Shown here: positions 1-7,405 of the stretch, one piece after another | Position numbering within the stretch: the stretch's first letter is position 1 | Layout: each line of letters begins with the position of its first letter | Assembly (NCBI GenBank): GCA_900766785.1 | Contig: CAAFWT010000061.1 | Coordinates: 1 to 11,895, forward strand | DNA length: 11,895 nt | Reading direction: 5' to 3' | Source of the DNA: an uncultured Paraprevotella sp. | GTDB lineage: Bacteria; Bacteroidota; Bacteroidia; Bacteroidales; Bacteroidaceae | Program-made: the position numbers and the translations under genes | The notes under the pieces: model-generated | The model's input: only the letters and a program-made list of their open reading frames with translations | Databases searched by the model: none | What the model was told of the DNA's origin: nothing

Positions 1-31
1 ATAGTCAGATACGAAATAAACTGTTACATCC

Positions 32-1201
32 ATGTCCTCAAATCAGTTTCCCATTGAATCCTTCAGGAATATCAAGACACCCTTTTACTATTATGACACC
101 GCTCTGCTTCGTCAGACCATAAAGACCATCACAGATGAAGTGGCCAAGCACGAAGGATATCATATCCATTATGCCGTAAAGGCATGTGCCAACCCCAAGG
201 TACTCCACATCATAGCTGATTCAGGGCTGGGTGCCGATTGTGTCAGTGGAGGTGAGATCCAGGCATGTATAGATGCGGGCTTCCCTGCCAACACCATTGT
301 TTATGCAGGTGTGGGAAAGGCTGACTGGGAAATAGAGCTTGGACTGAATGTGGGCATCCAGTACTTCAATGTAGAGAGTGTGGCTGAACTGGAAGTTATA
401 GAAGAGATAGCTGCACGGATGAACAAGACAGCTAATGTGAGTTTCAGAATCAATCCTGATGTAGGTGCTCACACTCATGCCAACATAACAACGGGCCTGT
501 CAGAAAACAAATTTGGCATCGCCATGCAGGACATGGAACGTGTTATCCTCATGGCCAAAGAAATGCCGCATATAGAGTTTGTGGGATTACATTTTCACAT
601 TGGCAGTCAAATCTTGGAGATGGATGATTTCCAAGCATTAGCTCTTCGTATCAACGAACTTCAGGACAGACTGGAGAAGAATGGCATTGGGCCTGTGAAG
701 AATATAAATGTTGGTGGCGGTCTGGGCATAGACTATCAGGAGCCTGATGCCCATCCTGTTCCAGGCTTCGGTAAGTTCTTCGACACCTATGCTCAAAACC
801 TTAAGCTCCGCCCTGGTCAGCAACTCCACTTCGAATTGGGACGCTCCATCGTGGGTCAGTGCGGTTCGCTCATTGCCAAATGTCTCTATGTCAAGCAGGC
901 CACACACCGTCAGTTTGTCATCCTCGATGCCGGCATGACAGACCTCATACGTCCAGCCCTCTATGATGCCCACCACCACATAGAAAACCTCACGTCTCAG
1001 GAGGAGAACACTCAATCATATGACGTGGTGGGACCTATATGCGAAAGCAGCGACGTCTTCCAGCGCGATTGCACCCTGCCTGTAACCCATCGCGGTGATT
1101 TGATAGCCTTGCGATCAGCAGGTGCCTATGGTGAGATAATGGCCAGCCAGTACAACTGCCGACCATTACCCATTGGTTATGTGACCGAAGATTTCATGTA
1201 A
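32..1201 (+). CDS. lysA: Diaminopimelate decarboxylase (LysA)
   Basis: Converts meso-diaminopimelate to L-lysine and CO2 in the cytosol, the final step of lysine synthesis. It is a PLP enzyme of the alanine-racemase-fold (group IV) decarboxylases. Visible motifs: HYAVKAC with the PLP-binding Lys50, HFHIGSQI at 187-194, the phosphate-binding NVGGGLGIDY at 226-235, ELGRSIV at 268-274, GPICESSDVF at 334-343 with the catalytic Cys337, and AGAYG at 363-367 with Tyr366. The 389-residue length is typical of a stand-alone enzyme. Carboxynorspermidine decarboxylase is a related alternative, but the CESSD motif and overall pattern favour LysA. The start gives a normal N-terminus. Only 31 bases lie upstream, so a promoter or an upstream aspartokinase gene, a frequent partner in Bacteroidetes, cannot be seen. 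The next gene follows after 11 bases, so co-transcription is likely. Confidence 0.95.
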   Translation: MSSNQFPIESFRNIKTPFYYYDTALLRQTIKTITDEVAKHEGYHIHYAVKACANPKVLHIIADSGLGADCVSGGEIQACIDAGFPANTIVYAGVGKADWEIELGLNVGIQYFNVESVAELEVIEEIAARMNKTANVSFRINPDVGAHTHANITTGLSENKFGIAMQDMERVILMAKEMPHIEFVGLHFHIGSQILEMDDFQALALRINELQDRLEKNGIGPVKNINVGGGLGIDYQEPDAHPVPGFGKFFDTYAQNLKLRPGQQLHFELGRSIVGQCGSLIAKCLYVKQATHRQFVILDAGMTDLIRPALYDAHHHIENLTSQEENTQSYDVVGPICESSDVFQRDCTLPVTHRGDLIALRSAGAYGEIMASQYNCRPLPIGYVTEDFM

Positions 1202-1212
1202 GAGTTCACTCA

Positions 1213-2355
1213 ATGGTTCTGTTATTAGTAATCACTATAGTTACCTGGTGCCTCGGATTGGTGTGCTCTATGCACTTCCTGCGATTGGCATATCTGGCCA
1301 GGAAAGCAAAGGAGCAATGTGCATCTGGCACAAGCCTCCCTCCTGTCAGCATTGTCATGACGGTTCACAATCAGGAGAATAATCTCAGACAGAGCCTTCC
1401 CGCATTACTCTCACAGGACTATCCTGAACCCTATGAGGTCATCATAGTGGATATGAACAGTGACGACGGAACCCAAAAACTGCTTGAACGCATGGAGCAG
1501 GAGTACATGCATCTGCACCATACGTTTTGTCCCGACACAGCTCGTGACATCAGTCTGTCCCGCCTGGCCATCACTCTCGGATTCCGCTCGGCATGCTATG
1601 ATTGGGTGCTTATGATGACAGCTGATGCTTGTCCTCCTTCCCATCATTGGCTCACGGGCATGGCTCGCCATATGACAGAAGATGTGGATGCTGTACAGGG
1701 ATTTGTCTGTTATGGGCATCCGCATGGATTGACGGGTATCAAGCAACATTTCTTCCGTCTATGGCAACAGTCCCTATGGATTCCCTGGTGTACACACTTT
1801 GCACCCTATCGTGCCGATGAATCATGTCTGGCATACAGAAAAAGTCTGTTTATGAGTCATCAGGGATTTGCCTCCAATTTCTCTCTTCGTTATGGTGCAA
1901 CTGACCTGCTCGTAAACCATAACGTGAAACCCAAGAGGATAGGTTTGGCATTGAATCCTCAGGTAGTGTTGGTGCAGAAACAGCAGAGCCAGGAGCAATG
2001 GGAACAACTACGTATGATTTACATGGAAACCCGTCAGCACATGCATCACAGTATGCTGTATCGCCTGTGGTATGTCACTCGACTCCATGCTGGCCACCTA
2101 TGGCTATTGCCTGCATTATACCTTCTGCTGTTTTTGCATCCTCATATATATATAATGTATGGCTTGGCAGGATTATGGCTTCTTACTATATTTGCAACGT
2201 GTGTCTCATGGCATATCATGACGCGCAGGTTACATGTGGCGTCCTATGCTATGCTCGTACCCATCCTTCAGGCACTCATTCCCTGGTGGGATTTCTGCGC
2301 ATGGATACACTGGCGTCTGGAGTCCAAGAAAACGTTCCGTAAGAAATTCGTATAA
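1213..2355 (+). CDS. Membrane-anchored family 2 glycosyltransferase
   Basis: Probably transfers a sugar from a nucleotide-sugar donor at the cytoplasmic face of the inner membrane, for a surface glycan or glycolipid; donor and acceptor cannot be told. Residues 1-26 form an N-terminal membrane segment. The GT-A domain starts at PPVSIVMTVHNQE (43-55) and continues with YEVIIVDMNSDDGT (74-87), a typical GT2 nucleotide-binding signature. The metal-binding position reads TAD (136-138) where DxD is usual. TD at 230-231 is a candidate acceptor-base site and QxxQLR near 262-267 a weak counterpart of QxxRW. Two or three hydrophobic segments follow (about 294-335 and 343-358), then a basic tail. It lies 11 bases after lysA and 48 bases before the DedA gene. 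The fold assignment is firm; the biological role is unknown. Confidence 0.85.
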   Translation: MVLLLVITIVTWCLGLVCSMHFLRLAYLARKAKEQCASGTSLPPVSIVMTVHNQENNLRQSLPALLSQDYPEPYEVIIVDMNSDDGTQKLLERMEQEYMHLHHTFCPDTARDISLSRLAITLGFRSACYDWVLMMTADACPPSHHWLTGMARHMTEDVDAVQGFVCYGHPHGLTGIKQHFFRLWQQSLWIPWCTHFAPYRADESCLAYRKSLFMSHQGFASNFSLRYGATDLLVNHNVKPKRIGLALNPQVVLVQKQQSQEQWEQLRMIYMETRQHMHHSMLYRLWYVTRLHAGHLWLLPALYLLLFLHPHIYIMYGLAGLWLLTIFATCVSWHIMTRRLHVASYAMLVPILQALIPWWDFCAWIHWRLESKKTFRKKFV

Positions 2356-2403
2356 ACAAACTGATTCATTACAGACAATACATACACATAAACTCATTAT
2401 AAT

Positions 2404-3027
2404 ATGCAGAGCATCCCCTTTATAGCCTGGTGTCTTGAGCACCTCAACTATTGGACCATCACCCTGCTGATGACTATTGAGAGCAGTTTTATCCCCTTCC
2501 CCAGTGAGGTTGTAGTTCCACCGGCGGCATACAAGTCGGCTGTGGAAGGTAGTATGAACCCCTTTCTCATCGTTATCTTTGCCACTGTAGGTGCCGATTT
2601 GGGTGCCCTTATCAATTATGCACTGGCTCGATTCCTGGGACGCCCCATTATCTATCGTTTTGCAGAAAGCAGATTAGGACATATGTGTCTGCTCAACAGC
2701 GACAAGGTGAAACAGGCCGAGGAATACTTTGACCGACATGGAGCCATGGGTACCCTTATAGGACGTCTGGTACCAGCAGTACGCCAACTCATCAGTATTC
2801 CCGCAGGACTGGCCAAGATGAATGTATTGCGCTTTCTCTTCTATACCACCCTGGGAGCAGGCATCTGGAACAGCATCCTGTGCGGACTGGGATGGTACAT
2901 CGGTCACAATTACAGTGGACAACTGGAGGAGAAGATTGCACTCTACAGTGGCGAACTCAAAATCTGTATGCTCATATTGGGAGTGGCAGCTGTAGGCTAT
3001 CTTATATACAAAGGAATGCGTAAATGA
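2404..3027 (+). CDS. DedA family integral membrane protein
   Basis: A DedA/SNARE-associated (VTT) domain protein of the inner membrane. Family members are tied to undecaprenyl-phosphate or phospholipid translocation, envelope integrity and proton-motive-force maintenance. Family marks are the N-terminal re-entrant segment ESSFIPFPSEVVVPPAA (26-42, with the conserved acidic Glu26) and the G-R-x2-P-x2-R motif GRLVPAVRQ (120-128; Arg121 and Arg127), followed by SIPAGLAKM. Further hydrophobic segments lie at about 52-76, 140-168 and 186-203. The length of 207 residues is normal for the family. Its stop overlaps the start of the next gene (ATGA), which implies translational coupling with the barrel protein. 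Neighbouring GT2 and barrel genes fit an envelope role, but this is context inference only. The substrate cannot be assigned from sequence. Confidence 0.93.
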   Translation: MQSIPFIAWCLEHLNYWTITLLMTIESSFIPFPSEVVVPPAAYKSAVEGSMNPFLIVIFATVGADLGALINYALARFLGRPIIYRFAESRLGHMCLLNSDKVKQAEEYFDRHGAMGTLIGRLVPAVRQLISIPAGLAKMNVLRFLFYTTLGAGIWNSILCGLGWYIGHNYSGQLEEKIALYSGELKICMLILGVAAVGYLIYKGMRK

Positions 3028-4274
3028 GACAGTGGTCAGAAGAGCAGCATACGAGCATAGATTTCAGGGGAACATACAGGCACATGAGCCTCTTTGCTTA
3101 TGTCTCTGTTCTCCTCCTGTCTGTGCTCCCCGTCCCTGCTAAGGCACAGATGTGGGACAGTCTGGCCACTACTGACTATCGTGTAGACTCAAGCATGACG
3201 CGAACCTTGCGTGTTGTGGTGGATAATCTCTCCTTCTTCAGGGACAACGAGTATTCGAGCACGCTCAGCAAAGGATATTCTCTGCCAGGACTGTGGATAC
3301 AACCAAGGTTGGCATACACTCCTCACAGACAGATCGACTTGGAATTGGGACTGCATGCGGCCATCTTCCAGGGAGCCAATAAGTATCCCAACTATGTTTA
3401 TCATGATATAGCCGAGTGGAAAGGCTCCCAATATCAGAGGGGCGCACATGTGTTGCCCTGGATACGTGCACGTGCACAATTCCAGAATCTGACTGTGGTG
3501 ATGGGAGACATCTATGGAGGACAGAATCATCAGTTGATGGAACCTCTGTTCAATTCTGAGACGAATCTTTCTCAAGATCCCGAGGCAGGCTTTCAGCTCC
3601 TTTGGGACCGCAAACATCTGCATGCCGATACATGGCTCAACTGGCAGAGCTTCATCTTTGAAGAGGACTCACATCAGGAGGCTTTTACACTGGGTGCTTC
3701 CTGGAAGATATACCCTGGGGATACCAACAAGTCTCTTCGCTGGTATGTGCCTGTTCAACTGGTCATCCAGCATAGGGGTGGTGAGCAGGATACCACGGCG
3801 ATGGGTGTGCAGACCATTGCCAATGCAGCCACAGGTGCTGGCATCACATGGACCCCTCATTCTGCTCGCACGCTTACCCGCCTCTTCGCGGAAGCCGATG
3901 CACTGTTTGCTTGTCAGCAGAGTGGTCATCTCTGGCCGTTTGACAATGGAGCTGCTTTCCATGCCACAGCAGGTGTCTCGCTGTGGCAACGTCTTCATAT
4001 CCGAGGAGGTTACTTCATTGCTCCCAAACATTTTGTAAGTCTGTATGGCAATCATTTCTTCAGTACTCTGAGCGTCCGTGACGGTAAGAGTCACGATGGG
4101 ATTTCCACTGCATATGCACATATCGAATACAATCATGTGTTTGCCAGGAGATACGTTTTGGGTGCCGAGGCAGAACTCTTCCAGTGCTCTTTACCCAATC
4201 GCAATGAGAGCAACTTCTCCTTCGGTCTTTACCTGAGAGTAAATCCTGAGTTTATCATCAAGCGATGGAATTAA
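3024..4274 (+). CDS. Uncharacterised outer-membrane beta-barrel-like protein
   Basis: I do not recognise a named family. From Met21 the protein has a hydrophobic signal-like stretch (about 23-38) and an AKA-Q signal peptidase I type site near residue 41/42, so it should be exported. The rest has no membrane helix but many alternating, aromatic-rich strands (for example LGLHAAIF, LRWYVPVQLVIQHRGG, FFSTLSVR, SFGLYLRVNPEF), as expected of an outer-membrane barrel of roughly 375 mature residues. The C-terminus is RWN instead of the classic aromatic end. Two starts are possible. The ATG at 3024 overlaps the DedA stop by four bases. The ATG at 3084 leaves only the signal peptide ahead of the mature part but lacks a basic N-region. 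I keep 3024 because of the coupling. The next gene, mutY, follows after 18 bases. Confidence 0.75.
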   Translation: MRQWSEEQHTSIDFRGTYRHMSLFAYVSVLLLSVLPVPAKAQMWDSLATTDYRVDSSMTRTLRVVVDNLSFFRDNEYSSTLSKGYSLPGLWIQPRLAYTPHRQIDLELGLHAAIFQGANKYPNYVYHDIAEWKGSQYQRGAHVLPWIRARAQFQNLTVVMGDIYGGQNHQLMEPLFNSETNLSQDPEAGFQLLWDRKHLHADTWLNWQSFIFEEDSHQEAFTLGASWKIYPGDTNKSLRWYVPVQLVIQHRGGEQDTTAMGVQTIANAATGAGITWTPHSARTLTRLFAEADALFACQQSGHLWPFDNGAAFHATAGVSLWQRLHIRGGYFIAPKHFVSLYGNHFFSTLSVRDGKSHDGISTAYAHIEYNHVFARRYVLGAEAELFQCSLPNRNESNFSFGLYLRVNPEFIIKRWN

Positions 4275-4292
4275 ACTCATAATCCATTCTGT

Positions 4293-5381
4293 ATGAACTA
4301 CTCTGAAGAACCACAGCTCAGTCCGGCACCATCCAAGGACCATAGTTTTGCGGCCCGCATCGAAACATGGTACTTACAGAATGGAAGAGATTTGCCATGG
4401 AGGCATACCCATGATGCATATCTCATATGGTTATCAGAGATTATCCTCCAGCAGACGCGTGTGGACCAGGGAAGAGACTACTGGCATCGGTTCGTAACTC
4501 ATTATCCCACAGTGGAACATCTGGCTAATGCTCCAGAAGATGAAGTGATGCATCTGTGGCAGGGACTGGGTTATTACAGTCGTGCACGCAATCTTCATAA
4601 GGCAGCCAGGAAAGCCGTTGCCGACGGACATTTCCCACGCTGTTATGACGAACTGCTCTCGTTACCTGGAGTGGGCAGATATACGGCTGCTGCTGTGGCG
4701 AGTTTCGCTTATGGCGAACCCAAAGCTGTTCTGGATGGGAATGTGTATCGCGTGCTGGCCCGACATGTCGGTATCAGCACACCCATCGATACACCTGCCG
4801 GTGCCAGAGAGTTTGCTCTGCTGGCCGAAGATAGGCTCGACAGCAAGGATTCCGCGCTCTACAATCAAGCCATCATGGACTTTGGCGCCCTTGTCTGCAA
4901 GCCGTCCTCACCTCTCTGTCTCGAGTGTCCCGTCTCAGACACCTGCGTGGCACTGGCCATAGGACAGGTTTCATCCTTGCCGGTCAAGCAACACCGCACT
5001 AAGTTGACCCACAGATATCTTACCTTCGTATGTGTCATCAACTCTGAGGGGAAAGTGCTGATGCAGAAACGCGGCAACGGAGATATCTACCGTGGACTGT
5101 ATCAATTCCCCTTATGGGAATCCACGTCACCGCTCGCCTATGCACAGGTGGAGGAGAAAATTCCTGAGGGACAACTTACTCTGCTCCAGCAAGGCAAACA
5201 GCACCGTCTGACACACAGATTGTTGCACATGGATTTCTATGTTTGTCATCTTCAGCAGACCACCTGCAACATTGAGGGACAGTGGATGACGGCACACCAA
5301 GTGGAGTCATGTGCCTTACCACGCCCCTTGGTGGAGATATGGAAGATTTTGAAGACAAGAGATTTTGCTACAAACGGATAA
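4293..5381 (+). CDS. mutY: A/G-specific adenine DNA glycosylase (MutY)
   Basis: Removes adenine mispaired with 8-oxoguanine (or G), preventing G:C to T:A transversions. The helix-hairpin-helix GPD domain covers about 40-225. The catalytic Glu49 lies in SEIILQQTRV, the hairpin LPGVGRYTA is at 124-132, and the conserved Asp148 is in VLDGNVYRV. A [4Fe-4S] loop is complete: Cys202-x6-Cys209-x2-Cys212-x5-Cys218. The C-terminal NUDIX-like recognition domain (about 240-355) contains YRGLYQFPLWE (266-276) and a LTHRLLHMDF stretch matching the 8-oxoG-sensing FSH region. The length of 362 residues is standard. The upstream gap is 18 bases with no visible promoter, so it may be read from the previous gene. 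The mutY-ssb-gldE order is typical of Bacteroidetes. The promoter for ssb lies inside its last codons. Confidence 0.96.
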   Translation: MNYSEEPQLSPAPSKDHSFAARIETWYLQNGRDLPWRHTHDAYLIWLSEIILQQTRVDQGRDYWHRFVTHYPTVEHLANAPEDEVMHLWQGLGYYSRARNLHKAARKAVADGHFPRCYDELLSLPGVGRYTAAAVASFAYGEPKAVLDGNVYRVLARHVGISTPIDTPAGAREFALLAEDRLDSKDSALYNQAIMDFGALVCKPSSPLCLECPVSDTCVALAIGQVSSLPVKQHRTKLTHRYLTFVCVINSEGKVLMQKRGNGDIYRGLYQFPLWESTSPLAYAQVEEKIPEGQLTLLQQGKQHRLTHRLLHMDFYVCHLQQTTCNIEGQWMTAHQVESCALPRPLVEIWKILKTRDFATNG

Positions 5382-5394
5382 ATATCTAATTTTG
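5364..5394 (+). promoter_or_regulatory. Bacteroidetes-type promoter for ssb-gldE
   Basis: TTTG at 5364-5367 is followed after exactly 19 bases by TAATTTTG at 5387-5394. This matches the Bacteroidetes primary sigma consensus of a -33 TTTG and a -7 TAnnTTTG box. The -33 box lies inside the last codons of mutY. Transcription would begin near 5400, leaving a leader of about 40-45 bases before ssb. That leader contains an out-of-frame ATG at 5434 with a 5-codon frame ending at 5451, overlapping the ssb start. Confidence 0.75.
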
Positions 5395-5443
5395 TGATGC
5401 AAGAAATCAGCATGTGACATTCAACCATTAACAATGAAGTTAG

Positions 5444-5800
5444 ATGAATAAGGTAATGCTTATAGGCAACGTAGGTAAGGAACCTGAGATAAGATATATC
5501 GACAAGGGGCTTTGTGTGGCCAACCTCTGGCTGGCAACCTCCGAACGTGGGTATAAGACTGCGGCAGGAGGTGAAGTCCCCGACCGCACCACCTGGCATT
5601 ATATTGTCTTCTGGGGGAAACTGGCCGAGATAGTGGAACAATATGTGCACACAGGAGATAAGCTCTACGTGGAAGGAGAGATATATTATCGAACCATAGA
5701 GGAGAAGAACGGTACAACCCGCCGGCAGATAGAAATCTCTGCCAAGAATATGGAGATGCTTACACCACGGAAGGACAAAGAAGAAGCCTCTCAACAATAA
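5444..5800 (+). CDS. ssb: Single-stranded DNA-binding protein
   Basis: Binds and protects single-stranded DNA during replication, recombination and repair, normally as a tetramer of OB folds. The N-terminus MNKVMLIGNVGKEPEIRY, the TTWHYIVFWGKLAEIVEQYV core (49-68), GDKLYVEGEIYYRT (71-84) and the closing KNMEML (101-106) are all standard SSB blocks. The protein is short, 118 residues. It stops about 12 residues after the OB fold with a charged, Lys/Glu/Gln-rich end (DKEEASQQ) and lacks the flexible tail and the acidic DDLPF/DDIPF-like tip that many SSBs use to bind partner proteins. It has its own promoter at the end of mutY and lies 34 bases before gldE. Whether it is the main SSB of this genome or a paralogue cannot be judged from one window. 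Confidence 0.93.
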   Translation: MNKVMLIGNVGKEPEIRYIDKGLCVANLWLATSERGYKTAAGGEVPDRTTWHYIVFWGKLAEIVEQYVHTGDKLYVEGEIYYRTIEEKNGTTRRQIEISAKNMEMLTPRKDKEEASQQ

Positions 5801-5834
5801 AGCATTCAACATCACATTTTTACATCTGATATAG

Positions 5835-7196
5835 ATGCCTCTCATACAAACCACAATTATCACAACATTGATCATACAAGACCTCTGGTCGGTGTGTACC
5901 GATGCACTGACCGCCATCACCATCCACCCGCTCACCATAGGCGTCAGCATTGCATTTATACTCTCATTCGTACTCTTGCTGTGCTCAGCCTTCATATCTG
6001 GCAGCGAAACGGCATTCTTCAGTCTCAGTCCTGCCGAACTGGACGAACTGGATGAGGAACATTCGTCCAGCGACCGCCACATCGTACATCTCCGCTCCGA
6101 CTCCGAACGTCTCCTGGCCACCATCCTGATATGGAACAACCTCATCAATGTGGGCATAGTCATCTTGCTCAACTATGCCATCATCAACATCGTTGATTTC
6201 GGTGCAGCAGAATGGTTGGAGTTTCTGTGCCTGACTGTGCTTCTTACCTTTCTGCTACTGCTCTTCGGAGAGGTAACGCCTAAGATATACAGTTCGCATC
6301 ATGCCCTTCGCTTTGCTCGCCTGGTGGCACCTGTGCTCAATTTTCTCTGTAGGATAACCAAACCTCTGAGCCTGCTTCTCATCAAGAGTAAGGTGGTGAC
6401 CGAGCATCTCATACATTCACATAATCAGAGTCTGACCGTGGATGATCTGGAGAAAGCCATTGAGCTCACCGACCAGAAGGATATTGCCCAAGAGAGTAGC
6501 ATGCTGCATGGCATCATCAGATTCGGCGGAGAGATGGCACGCGAGGTGATGACCAGCCGTATGGATATAGTGGATCTGGATATGAGGACTCCTTTCCCCC
6601 AGGTGCTCAAGTGCATCGTGGAGAACAACTATAGCCGAATCCCTGTGTACCAGGGTACCCAGGATAATATCAAAGGTGTGCTCTATATCAAGGATTTATT
6701 GCCTCATTTAGGCAAACCCTCCAATTTCCGGTGGCAGAGCCTCATTCGCCCTCCATATTTTGTGCCAGAAACAAAGATGATAGACGACCTCCTAAGAGAT
6801 TTTCAGAGCAACAAGGTACACATTGCCATAGTGGTGGATGAATTCGGAGGCACCAGCGGCATCGTCACCATGGAGGACATCATAGAGGAGATTGTGGGTG
6901 AGATCAATGATGAGTATGACGAGGAGGAGAAGACATACCAACGGCTGAATCAGAACACGTACATCTTTGAGGGAAAGACGCAACTGGCCGATTTCCAGAA
7001 GATCTTCAATCTCTCCGATGACTATTTCACCCAGGCCGAAGGTGAAGCCGACACACTGGCAGGATTACTTCTGGAGATAAAGGGAGATTTTCCCCAACTG
7101 CACGAACGCACCGATTATGGTCGATTTAGCTTCGAGGTGACCGAGATGGACAACAGACGCATTCTTAAGATAAAGGTTATAGACAGAAAGAAATGA
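5835..7196 (+). CDS. gldE: GldE-like CNNM/CBS-domain membrane protein
   Basis: An inner-membrane protein of the CNNM/CorC (HlyC) family, named after the Flavobacterium gliding protein GldE; the wider family is linked to Mg2+/Co2+ transport. Residues 1-190 form the CNNM (DUF21) membrane domain, with SGSETAFFSL (55-64), WNNLINVG (100-107) and FGEVTPK (144-150). A CBS pair covers about 235-357: EVMTSRMDIVDLD and NYSRIPVYQG, then VVDEFGGTSGIVTMEDIIEEIVGEI. The CorC/HlyC transporter-associated domain fills about 372-450. The length of 453 residues is normal. The position after mutY and ssb is the usual Bacteroidetes arrangement. The gldD gene found next to gldE in gliding species is absent here, so a gliding role is unlikely and ion homeostasis more plausible. 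Its stop overlaps the next small gene by four bases. Confidence 0.9.
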   Translation: MPLIQTTIITTLIIQDLWSVCTDALTAITIHPLTIGVSIAFILSFVLLLCSAFISGSETAFFSLSPAELDELDEEHSSSDRHIVHLRSDSERLLATILIWNNLINVGIVILLNYAIINIVDFGAAEWLEFLCLTVLLTFLLLLFGEVTPKIYSSHHALRFARLVAPVLNFLCRITKPLSLLLIKSKVVTEHLIHSHNQSLTVDDLEKAIELTDQKDIAQESSMLHGIIRFGGEMAREVMTSRMDIVDLDMRTPFPQVLKCIVENNYSRIPVYQGTQDNIKGVLYIKDLLPHLGKPSNFRWQSLIRPPYFVPETKMIDDLLRDFQSNKVHIAIVVDEFGGTSGIVTMEDIIEEIVGEINDEYDEEEKTYQRLNQNTYIFEGKTQLADFQKIFNLSDDYFTQAEGEADTLAGLLLEIKGDFPQLHERTDYGRFSFEVTEMDNRRILKIKVIDRKK

Positions 7197-7384
7197 GTGA
7201 CGGCAACTTCAACAGGGCTCTTCTGCCCTCCACACCATACAGGAGCGGCATAAAGATGGGACAACAGCAACTGCGTGCCAAAGCCGATACGATCCTCCCC
7301 CAGATGCTAAAAGAGAAGTTCCCCACCATTACTGATGAGGAACTCCATAACTTTATGACAGAGTTTCGTAAGCGAATGCTCTGA
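7193..7384 (+). CDS. Small protein of unknown function coupled to gldE
   Basis: A 63-residue basic protein starting MSDGNFNRALLPSTPY, with no signal peptide, membrane helix or cysteine pair. The centre and C-terminus (about 26-62) look helical and amphipathic, with the pattern KEKFPTITDEELHNFMTEFRKRM. Support for it being real: its ATG overlaps the gldE stop in an ATGA junction, no other gene covers this stretch, and it fills the space up to the convergent purT gene. From memory, similar short proteins starting with SDxNFNRxLLP occur in Bacteroidales genomes, but I cannot verify this here. No function can be assigned. Only 21 bases separate its stop from the purT stop on the other strand, and no clear terminator hairpin is visible between them. 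Confidence 0.7.
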   Translation: MSDGNFNRALLPSTPYRSGIKMGQQQLRAKADTILPQMLKEKFPTITDEELHNFMTEFRKRML

Positions 7385-7405
7385 TACTCTCCCAAGGAAT
7401 TGCTA

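Noticed and set aside
1..31. Possible 3' end of an upstream lysC-like gene
   Set aside because: Too few bases to identify a frame or product; a TAG at 2-4 alone is not evidence.
2143..2155. AT-dinucleotide run
   Set aside because: It lies inside the glycosyltransferase gene and simply encodes His-Ile-Tyr-Ile-Met; too short to be a meaningful repeat.
5252..6172. 306-codon open frame on the minus strand across mutY, ssb and gldE
   Set aside because: It is antisense to three well-supported genes, its protein has a serine run and no recognisable domain, and it crosses intergenic DNA. It is a shadow of codon use on the plus strand.
7385..7405. Expected bidirectional terminator between the convergent small gene and purT
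   Set aside because: The 21-base gap contains no inverted repeat I can support, so none is annotated.
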